Below are positions 14,576 through 21,715 of a stretch of DNA of 21,981 nt, piece by piece. How positions within the stretch are numbered: position 1 is the first letter of the stretch; each line of letters begins with the position of its first letter. The notes under the pieces were generated by a model. That model searched no databases and was not told where the DNA came from. It worked only from the letters and a program-made list of their open reading frames with translations. Origin of the DNA: a virus; the IMG/VR virus record IMGVR_UViG_3300042459_000829, positions 1 to 21,981 of that record; one strand, 5' to 3'. The position numbers were made by a program, and so were the translations under genes.

Positions 14576-15655
14576 ATGAATACCCCAGCTGCATTATATG
14601 CATATTTTGGATATCTAGGTGATTTTTCAACAGATATTCCAGGTCACACATTTTATCAACTTGGTCTAATTGATCAATTATGTCTTTCTCATCATGTAGA
14701 TAAAGTCGATTTTTATTCCTACTTATCACATGATTCGATTGGAGCAGATCAAAAATCTCCAGTTTGGCCAAAGAGCCCAGTTACGCCAGTTTTTGAAAAA
14801 TTTACCAAAGAAAGAATTCGTTCCTACAATTTAAGTTTTCCGAAAATTATGGAAAATATTGAAAAGGGTCGATATGAAAAAATATTTCTAAAGGCTAGAT
14901 TTAGAAATCTTTCAACTTTAACTAAACAATTAACTGATGCTAAGCAGTTTGAACTAATTATTACAGCAGCGATTCAAAGTGGCCAGGCAAATAAGGTTGT
15001 AATACTAGATACAGATCTTTCACTAGAACCAGAGTTTGTGGAATTTTGCAAATCTCAAGGAATCTCATTTGAAATTCCATCAATAGACTATCCAAACATA
15101 TCAAAGGCCTTTATTAAAGACTGCGAAAAGGTTTGGTTAGAAGAAACAGATCGTTTTGATAGAAACAATAAGATTTTTTATTATGGAAATATTTCATTTG
15201 GAAATTATAAAGCAGGTCATGCAAAAAATCCAATTGTAGTTGATGCAATTAAAAATTCTGCAGAGTTTAAATCATTTACTGGAAAAAAATATGAGGTATC
15301 AGTAGCTGGAAAGCTTGACCCAACTTTAGCAGAAGAGTTTACAGAAAGACATATTAAATTAATTAAACGATACGATCGTTTTGATATTTGGAATGAATAT
15401 GCAAGTTCAACTATTAGTTTAAATATTTCAAAGGATCTTTATGTAGAACGCGGATTTTATCCAGCCAGGGTATACGAAAGCCTTATATTTGGCGCGATTC
15501 CAGTCTCATATAAAGATTATCGTATTCATGAAGCTCTTGGATTTACAGATTTGGTTAAATTAGAAGAAATTCTGGCATTTTTTAAAGACTCTAGCCCTTC
15601 TGACCGAGCTTCCATCTATTCTAAGTGTATTTCAAATCTGTTTCCATTTAGATAA
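14576..15655 (+). CDS. Probable glycosyltransferase (GT-B-like)
   Basis: With the start at ATG 14576 the protein is 359 aa (MNTPAALYAYFGYLGD...). An in-frame ATG at 14549 would add nine residues but begins 8 bp after the terminator T run and upstream of the likely promoter box. The C-terminal third carries GFYPARVYESLIFGAIPVSY (about 292-311), the R-x-YE-x6-P pattern common in CgeB-like/GT-B glycosyltransferases, where the Glu contacts the nucleotide sugar. The N-terminal half is a Rossmann-like mix of helices and strands. The family assignment is from motif alone. It follows the FkbM methyltransferase, so the two may build a methylated glycan. It could alternatively glucosylate DNA as T4 enzymes do. 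Confidence 0.6.
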   Translation: MNTPAALYAYFGYLGDFSTDIPGHTFYQLGLIDQLCLSHHVDKVDFYSYLSHDSIGADQKSPVWPKSPVTPVFEKFTKERIRSYNLSFPKIMENIEKGRYEKIFLKARFRNLSTLTKQLTDAKQFELIITAAIQSGQANKVVILDTDLSLEPEFVEFCKSQGISFEIPSIDYPNISKAFIKDCEKVWLEETDRFDRNNKIFYYGNISFGNYKAGHAKNPIVVDAIKNSAEFKSFTGKKYEVSVAGKLDPTLAEEFTERHIKLIKRYDRFDIWNEYASSTISLNISKDLYVERGFYPARVYESLIFGAIPVSYKDYRIHEALGFTDLVKLEEILAFFKDSSPSDRASIYSKCISNLFPFR

Positions 15656-15660
15656 ATAAA
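15652..15660 (+). promoter_or_regulatory. Candidate late-type promoter box (ATAAATAAA)
   Basis: GATAAATAAA overlaps the stop of the glycosyltransferase gene and lies 29 bp before the ATG at 15682. It is another copy of the repeated box and would begin the large virion gene group. Confidence 0.4.
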
Positions 15661-15681
15661 GAAAAATGGCCTTACTATTAA

Positions 15682-18213
15682 ATGGCATCAAAATATATTC
15701 AATCTAGGGAATCTGTATTATCACTAAACCCTGGGGACGCGGAGAGATTATCATCATTTATTAATGAGTTTGGAGAGTCTCTTATTAACATTATTGAAAA
15801 CTGTGCAATCCGAATTCAGGACGTACAAACTGCAACCGATACTGCAGATTTTAGAAAGTATCAGCTTTCATTAGAAAGCGTTGGATTTAACCAGTCTGAA
15901 ATTACCCAAATCGAGCATACTCTATTTGCTAAGGGTCTTATTGGAGAAAATCTTTTCGTTGAATCAAATTACCAAATAACTAGAATTATCGATGAATATA
16001 CTTCAATTAATGAAGGAGTAGTTGATTTTTTAGCTGGTTTATGGAATGCGTTAACTGAAGACAGTTCGCCAATTGGCATTCTTCAATTCTTATTAGATTT
16101 AATTGGATTTATTCCAGCATCATACTTTGGATTTCCAATTGATGTTGTTGCAGATGGATTAAATGCTATAATTTACATGTTTAGAGGACGCTGGTTGGAT
16201 GCAGGAATTAGTGCAATTGCAGCGTTTTTACCTGGAATTGGTGATGCAGCAAAAGCGGTAAAATACGGTAAAAATGCAGCCAAATTAGAAAAAGCATTTG
16301 AATCTATTATTAAAACAGGTAAAGCTGAAGAAAAACTTATTGCTGAGCTTGCTACAGACTCTGGTGCAAAGGTTGTATTAGATGGAATGTCATCAGTTGG
16401 TACAATTATGCTTAAAGTTTTTCATGGTATTGCTTTAGGAATTGGCCATATATTAAGTATGCCTCCTATTAGTTGGCTTACATTTGGTGGAAGTACTGCA
16501 TTAGGAAAGAAACTTATTTCTTGGGTTGATGAAGTAATCACACCAGTTGCTAGAAATCTAGAAAAATTTGGTGGCGAGACCGTACTTAAAGGCGGCGAGG
16601 ATATTGCATCTCTAATAAAGACTGGAGATATTTCGAAAATTACAGATAATATTGATGAGTTAATTGCAGCTGGAAAATTTGGAGATATTGCTCAACATGT
16701 TCCTTTCAGAAAAATGCTTGCAAGTTCAGAACTTGCATTTACTAAGGAAATGGCTTCCAATCCAGACCTATTTAGAAAGGCAGTTGATGCAAACTTTGAT
16801 AAATTTAAAAATGAACTTATCGATTTTAGATCAAAGTTGAAAAAGCCCATTGAAAAAGCTGAGCTTGATATGCTAGACAATGAAATGAGAGCTGTTTATT
16901 ATGAAATGGAATCAAATAAATTGTTTGTAAAAGGTCTTCTTAAATTAGATGAGGCTGGCGGAGAGGTTCTTGCAAAATATTGGTCAGCCGCAGCAGTTGG
17001 TGGAAAGGGTACAAGTCTATCAGCAGATATTTTTAAAACTTTAAAGGACGATCCCGAAAATATTAAGAAATTTTTTGGTTGGTTAGTAAGCCACCCAGAA
17101 ACAGTCAAAGTATTAAATGATGCTGGCCCAGGCGTAACTCAACTATTTAGAGTATTTGCAAAAAACCCTGAAATTGCAATTAAATTGTCAGAGGCTGGAA
17201 CCCAAGCTGCTGCAAAATTTGCAAAACTTCAAGATGAATTGGGAGATCTTGGTATAGCTTTAGTAAGAAGAAGATTTAATAGAAACCGCCTTATTACTGC
17301 AAAATATTTAATCGGCGCAGCATTGCGTTGCCCAGTTAGTTTTATGGCAAAGGGCGCAAACGTTCTTACTGGTAATCTTGGTAAAATGTTTGGACCAGAA
17401 AAGACTGCTGATAAGAAAGGATTTGGAGAATTTAATGAAGGATTAAAGTATATTAAATACAAATACGAATTTTTAGCAGAGGCTACTAAAACTGAAGATG
17501 AATTTAAAGCTAGCTCAGAGTTCAGTAATTGGGGAAGTGTTGAACAAAATACAAACGTTACTATCCAAACTGAAGAATTAAAAAAGGAAGTAGCAGTTGA
17601 AACCAAAAAGATTGCAGATACACAGCTTATTGCAATTATTGGTCCTAAGAGCTTTAATGATATTTGTTTAAGTGTTCCAGCTCAAGTTATCGACACTGCA
17701 GCTGCGACCCAAACTTTGACTGATACCGGCGGACATGGTGATAATACTTCTAAAATTCAAGAGATAACTGGAGCTACTCCATTGAGCGCAACTGCTAATG
17801 ATGATGCAGTTAATCAAGTTCTAGATCAAACTGGTGTACCGAGAGTAAATAATTCAACGGAAGGAATTTTTGTAGAATTTAATGCTGGAACTGATCCTAA
17901 TTTAATTGCAGAAGCTAGACTCGATGCCGATCTTGGAGTTAGAGGATTATGGTATCACTTAGCACAAATTCAAAATGGAGAAATATCATACGAAGGCTCT
18001 ATTGTAAATAAAATTAATTCATTAATGGATTTATATGGAAGCTATTATAATAAGGTTTCAGCAAATGCCGATAGACTCTCAAAACCTTCTTTATATCCAA
18101 ATCCAACTGAAATTGCTTGGATTAAATCTGAATTAGCTAAAGTAAAAGCAGACCCGTCTTATATGCCAAACTTTTTTGGCGCGGACGTAAATCCAAATGT
18201 ATTATTTAAATAA
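15682..18213 (+). CDS. Large virion-like protein with pretoxin-like hydrophobic domain
   Basis: This 843-aa protein is mostly helical. Residues about 131-205 are hydrophobic and glycine-rich and follow the pattern of the 'pretoxin' domain of polymorphic toxins: LLDLIGFIPASYFGFPID, then GLNAIIYMFRGRWLDAGISA and FLPGIGDAAKAVKYGK. A second hydrophobic region is at about 228-275. The rest (280-640) is charged helix; the C-terminal ~150 residues (after about 690) form a separate mixed domain. No toxin domain, HINT or nuclease motif is evident. Its place among tail/head genes and its membrane-active core suggest a tape-measure or DNA-ejection protein that enters the host envelope. An alternative ATG at 15666 is out of frame. 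The ATG at 15682 has no Shine-Dalgarno sequence. Confidence 0.75.
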   Translation: MASKYIQSRESVLSLNPGDAERLSSFINEFGESLINIIENCAIRIQDVQTATDTADFRKYQLSLESVGFNQSEITQIEHTLFAKGLIGENLFVESNYQITRIIDEYTSINEGVVDFLAGLWNALTEDSSPIGILQFLLDLIGFIPASYFGFPIDVVADGLNAIIYMFRGRWLDAGISAIAAFLPGIGDAAKAVKYGKNAAKLEKAFESIIKTGKAEEKLIAELATDSGAKVVLDGMSSVGTIMLKVFHGIALGIGHILSMPPISWLTFGGSTALGKKLISWVDEVITPVARNLEKFGGETVLKGGEDIASLIKTGDISKITDNIDELIAAGKFGDIAQHVPFRKMLASSELAFTKEMASNPDLFRKAVDANFDKFKNELIDFRSKLKKPIEKAELDMLDNEMRAVYYEMESNKLFVKGLLKLDEAGGEVLAKYWSAAAVGGKGTSLSADIFKTLKDDPENIKKFFGWLVSHPETVKVLNDAGPGVTQLFRVFAKNPEIAIKLSEAGTQAAAKFAKLQDELGDLGIALVRRRFNRNRLITAKYLIGAALRCPVSFMAKGANVLTGNLGKMFGPEKTADKKGFGEFNEGLKYIKYKYEFLAEATKTEDEFKASSEFSNWGSVEQNTNVTIQTEELKKEVAVETKKIADTQLIAIIGPKSFNDICLSVPAQVIDTAAATQTLTDTGGHGDNTSKIQEITGATPLSATANDDAVNQVLDQTGVPRVNNSTEGIFVEFNAGTDPNLIAEARLDADLGVRGLWYHLAQIQNGEISYEGSIVNKINSLMDLYGSYYNKVSANADRLSKPSLYPNPTEIAWIKSELAKVKADPSYMPNFFGADVNPNVLFK

Positions 18214-18215
18214 TT

Positions 18216-19886
18216 ATGAAAAACTATACTAGTCTAAACCAATTAATACTTGAAGCAGAAGAAGACGTTAAATTTAAATTAGAAGGTCGTCCAGAAGATA
18301 ACTTATTAAATGGACTTGTGCCTAAGCGATTTGCATATTCTTATACTTATCCTAAGAAGTCTACTTCAATTATTACGCCTAAATCAATTTTAGATTACAT
18401 TATAAATTCAACTGAAGGCGATGCTAATCAAATCAAGACAACTATCAATAGTTTGTCTAGCCCAGCTGCCGTTGGAATTTCAGCAGATCCTTCAAATAAG
18501 GCAGGTCTTCTTGGAGGAAAAAACCGTATAGAGGGCCACGTTTACATATTTAAAAATGTAACAGATGATTCGGTAAAATCTGTAAATCCAGAGCAATTAC
18601 TAGGAAAAACTGGCTCAAATAATATTACAGCCCTTCATGTTCTTTCTACGCCAAGAAAAAGCGGAGAGTCAATCCAGCAAAATTTGGCAAATATTATAAA
18701 TTCTTCTGGCAAAGCTTCAACTAATTCTACAACTTCTTCAACTACAACTTCGGCTCAATCTACTTCCAAGCTTACAATGATGGAATTAAATACAATTATG
18801 CCAAAGGCCGGACCTGGTGGAAAACCTAATGGCGGTATGGTGTATTTTACAAAAGTCGTCAATGGTACATTTAGAAATCCAGCTTCACCAGATGTACTAC
18901 TAAAAGATAATGAAATAATTAAGATAGGAGACATGTCTCCAGTTATGCTTGTGCTTAGTAAATTTTTTAGTTCACAAAGTCCACTAAATTCATTAGTTAA
19001 AGGCCAAGTTGATTCGTATACCCCTGACATTAAGTCTGCATTTACTGAGATCTTAAATAAATCCGGAGATCCTGATTATAAAGTTGGTCCATCATACGAT
19101 TTAGATAAACTAACAAAAACTCAATTGGTTTCAATTATGTCAGTTTGGTTAATTTATGCAGTAAATAACGGGCTAATTCCAAGATCAGAGGTTGAAACTG
19201 ATACATATCCAACACTAAAAACTTTTATTGATTCGGTAACAGCCGCTGCTTCTGCCGCACCGGCAGGCGGACAGCCTGCTTCGGGTCAACCTGCTGCTGG
19301 ACAAGGTTCGGCTATGGATCAAGCTACACTGGCTGCAAAGAAGAAAAAGCAAACAGCACGCTTAGCTGGACCAACTAGCATCGAAAATGAACAGGAACTT
19401 ATTGAAATTTTAAAAGGTACTGGTTATACTGATGCAGATATATTTGTAAATAATAAATTACACCCAACCTTTTCATCAGGCTTAGTTACTGCGGCTGGAG
19501 ATTCTTTTAAGAACGCCTCTGCATGGAAGGCAACTGATAGCACCGGAAATATTATTCTTGAATTTGATACATCTAACATTGGTGCATTTAATGCAGATGG
19601 AACAGCTAAGATTTTTACGCCAAACTTTACTGGAATACATTCGGCCCTTGGAATTTTACGTTTAATTTTACTAGATAAACAAACTAAATCTCCTATTTCT
19701 GGCCAACCGACTTTAAATAGAGTCCCAACTGCCGCTGATTTACTAGCCATGTCTAAGAGAAAGACCGGATCGATAACTGGACCAATCCAAGCTGACATAG
19801 ATTTAGTTAAAAAGGGCTTTGGATGGGATAATGATTTAGCACAAGCTATTACATTTTACCGAACTGAATATTATAAAAAGGCATAA
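18216..19886 (+). CDS. Virion-like protein with capsid-targeting-like leader
   Basis: This 556-aa protein is not recognised as a family. It begins MKNYTSLNQLILE followed by AEED: an Ile-Leu-Glu/Ala junction after residue 13 that resembles the capsid-targeting sequences of T4 internal proteins (MKTYQEFIAE, cleaved after Glu by prohead protease gp21). Three apparently folded parts are separated by linkers: a Ser/Thr-rich one at about 162-188 and a GQPA-repeat/Ala-rich one at about 342-369. It starts 2 bp after the 843-aa gene (TAATTATG), so the two are co-transcribed. If the leader is real, it would be an internal head protein ejected with the DNA. Confidence 0.75.
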   Translation: MKNYTSLNQLILEAEEDVKFKLEGRPEDNLLNGLVPKRFAYSYTYPKKSTSIITPKSILDYIINSTEGDANQIKTTINSLSSPAAVGISADPSNKAGLLGGKNRIEGHVYIFKNVTDDSVKSVNPEQLLGKTGSNNITALHVLSTPRKSGESIQQNLANIINSSGKASTNSTTSSTTTSAQSTSKLTMMELNTIMPKAGPGGKPNGGMVYFTKVVNGTFRNPASPDVLLKDNEIIKIGDMSPVMLVLSKFFSSQSPLNSLVKGQVDSYTPDIKSAFTEILNKSGDPDYKVGPSYDLDKLTKTQLVSIMSVWLIYAVNNGLIPRSEVETDTYPTLKTFIDSVTAAASAAPAGGQPASGQPAAGQGSAMDQATLAAKKKKQTARLAGPTSIENEQELIEILKGTGYTDADIFVNNKLHPTFSSGLVTAAGDSFKNASAWKATDSTGNIILEFDTSNIGAFNADGTAKIFTPNFTGIHSALGILRLILLDKQTKSPISGQPTLNRVPTAADLLAMSKRKTGSITGPIQADIDLVKKGFGWDNDLAQAITFYRTEYYKKA

Positions 19887-19892
19887 ATAATA
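19883..19892 (+). promoter_or_regulatory. Candidate late-type promoter box (ATAAATAATA)
   Basis: CATAAATAATA overlaps the stop of the 556-aa gene; TAAATA starts 22 bp before the ATG at 19906. It is another copy of the repeated late-type box. Confidence 0.4.
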
Positions 19893-19905
19893 AAATTTTA
19901 TTAAA

Positions 19906-21516
19906 ATGAAGAAAATTAAATCGATATCTATTTTATTAGAGCAAGGTCCACCTGATCTTAGCGCTCTTCAAAGTGGAACTATTACTACTCCAACTACACA
20001 ACCAGCTGACGGTAAAGGGAGGAGAACTAGAAAGGATGATACTAACACAGATACTGATACTGATCCCGCTCCTACTGACACTCGCTCTGAACTTAAAGAT
20101 AAGGAGCCGTGGGTATCTCTATTGAAATTACCAGGCAGTATTCTACATGATCAAGATGGAGTTAAAGTTGGAACAGATAAAACTATTAAAGAACCTTGGC
20201 CTTGGGCTGTAGCATGGACTTCGACTGGTGGAGAAGTATATTCTCCTACAAGTAAAACTCCAGTTAAAACTGATAAAGAATATATTTTTAAAACAGAAGG
20301 CGGACAGGAAGTAATAGTTCACTGGAAAAAGTCTGCAACGGATATTCCGTATTTGTATAGTGGAACTTATACAATTGGTAGCGGCAAGCTTACAATAACT
20401 GGACTGGGCGGACAGTCTGAGATTATAGATTTAGCAACCGGTAAAATTGAAAAGACTAATGTAAGCGTTGTTCCAAGTAGTGAGCTTGAATTAAATGCAG
20501 TAGTATCTTCCTTTTCAAGAAGAAGTATCAACCTATCTTGGTATTTTTATATGAGAATGTTTAATTTAAAAACAGAGAGCCCGGCTCTATACTCTTTAAT
20601 TAAAACCAAATTAGAAAGTAAAGGTTACGAAGTGTTTACTAAGCCGGCTGGCTTTATTAATAAAAAAGATATGACAATTGATGCTAGCTCACTTCGTAAA
20701 TACACAGCTGGGTATTGGCCAGTTACAAATAAAATATATTCACAGTTTGCGCCCGGAATAGATTCTGTGCCATTTGCCTCAATCGCAGACTTAGGTAATT
20801 CTGTAGTAGGTAAGAAAGGAGATCCTGCAAAGGATGCAACATTTACCTCTGGTTATGACTACATCTCATATAAAGTAGAAAAGGCCATGTCCAGTACAAA
20901 TTTTGATACATCTGAAGCCCAAGCATTTTATGCAATATTAATAGGACTAAGACAATCTGCTCTAAATACTCTTAACGGTTATGCTAAAACTGCTGGTATT
21001 AATATTCCAAATAGTTTAAGTCTAAGCGATTACATATTAGGAGAAGTTAGTTCAGAGTGGAAGTCGACTTATGAAAAATATATTTCTCCACTCCAATCGA
21101 CAAATGGAAAGTCTTTTCCGATTAGTGCGCTTGAAGCAGATGGTGGAAAGGGTTCTGGCGATGAGGCTTGGTTTAAGGCTGTATCAGATTTGAATGCATT
21201 AGGTGGAGATGTTTTAGAAAAGGCTCTAAGTAGCATACCAGCTGCACCAGCAAAAGTTACTCAATCTAACCCCAATGACCCAGCCGTTGGTGGAATTATG
21301 TCGGACTCTAGACTAAAGGACGATATTAATTTAATAGGTACGTCAGAAAGCGGTCTAAACATTTATTCATTTAAATATAAAGATAAAGAGGGATATTATC
21401 AAGGGGTAATGGCCCAAGAATTAATTGGAACAAAATTTGAATCTGCGGTAATCCTAGAAGATGATTTTTATTCAGTTAATTATGATTTAATTGATGTTGA
21501 CTTTAAACAAATTTAA
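19906..21516 (+). CDS. Virion protein with C-terminal peptidase S74 intramolecular chaperone domain
   Basis: This 536-aa protein begins MKKIKSISILLE then QGPPD, a second capsid-targeting-like leader (L-L-E at residue 12). A Thr/Asp/Pro-rich linker with TDTDTDP repeats (about 40-60) follows, then a large unrecognised domain. The C-terminal 71 residues form an S74 domain: SDSRLKDDI (466-474) with the catalytic Ser and the Lys/Asp positions, then IYSFKYKDKE, GVMAQELI and YSVNYDLIDVDF. S74 domains fold trimeric tail fibres/spikes and self-cleave. A tail-spike role and an internal-protein leader are not easily reconciled. The next gene starts 4 bp after this stop. Confidence 0.8.
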   Translation: MKKIKSISILLEQGPPDLSALQSGTITTPTTQPADGKGRRTRKDDTNTDTDTDPAPTDTRSELKDKEPWVSLLKLPGSILHDQDGVKVGTDKTIKEPWPWAVAWTSTGGEVYSPTSKTPVKTDKEYIFKTEGGQEVIVHWKKSATDIPYLYSGTYTIGSGKLTITGLGGQSEIIDLATGKIEKTNVSVVPSSELELNAVVSSFSRRSINLSWYFYMRMFNLKTESPALYSLIKTKLESKGYEVFTKPAGFINKKDMTIDASSLRKYTAGYWPVTNKIYSQFAPGIDSVPFASIADLGNSVVGKKGDPAKDATFTSGYDYISYKVEKAMSSTNFDTSEAQAFYAILIGLRQSALNTLNGYAKTAGINIPNSLSLSDYILGEVSSEWKSTYEKYISPLQSTNGKSFPISALEADGGKGSGDEAWFKAVSDLNALGGDVLEKALSSIPAAPAKVTQSNPNDPAVGGIMSDSRLKDDINLIGTSESGLNIYSFKYKDKEGYYQGVMAQELIGTKFESAVILEDDFYSVNYDLIDVDFKQI

Positions 21517-21520
21517 GTTA

Positions 21521-21715
21521 ATGCTAATTATTGATATAAAAAATTCAGACTCATTAGAGCGAGCTCTAAAAATACTTAAGCGAAAGGTTATTGACACTAA
21601 GCAATTACAAAACTTACGTGACCGTAAAGAATTCGAAAAGCCTAGTGTAAAGCGTCGTTCTGAAATTAATAAAGCAAAGTACATTCAAAAAAAGCGAGAT
21701 GTAAATAATAAATGA
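21521..21715 (+). CDS. rpsU: Phage-encoded ribosomal protein bS21 (Bacteroidota type)
   Basis: This 64-aa protein is a full-length bS21: MLII start, ERALKxxKRK (13-22), LRDRKEFEKPSVKRRSEI (32-49), then KAKYIQKKRD. It matches the pattern of Bacteroidota bS21 (MLII..., KPSVxRR, YIQ) better than the E. coli form, which is longer with a basic extended tail. bS21 sits at the 30S platform next to the 16S rRNA 3' end. Y54 aligns with the Tyr that, to my recollection, stacks on the anti-Shine-Dalgarno region in Flavobacterium ribosomes. The ATG at 21521 is chosen over an upstream TTG at 21491 that lies inside the previous gene. It has no Shine-Dalgarno sequence. Its stop overlaps the next ATG (ATGA). 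Confidence 0.93.
   Translation: MLIIDIKNSDSLERALKILKRKVIDTKQLQNLRDRKEFEKPSVKRRSEINKAKYIQKKRDVNNK

Noticed and set aside
14547-14771. Minus-strand 74-aa frame at the start of the glycosyltransferase gene.
   Set aside because: It is antisense to the N-terminal coding region, has no recognisable motif, and would end within 10 bases of the terminator.
20041-20080. ACTGAT tandem repeat.
   Set aside because: It encodes a Thr-Asp linker in the S74 protein; it is a protein linker rather than an independent DNA element.
21702-21710. TAAATAATA just before the Nudix start.
   Set aside because: It lies in the end of the bS21 coding sequence (Val-Asn-Asn-Lys codons) and only 10 bp before the ATG, unlike the 21-29 bp spacing of the other boxes.
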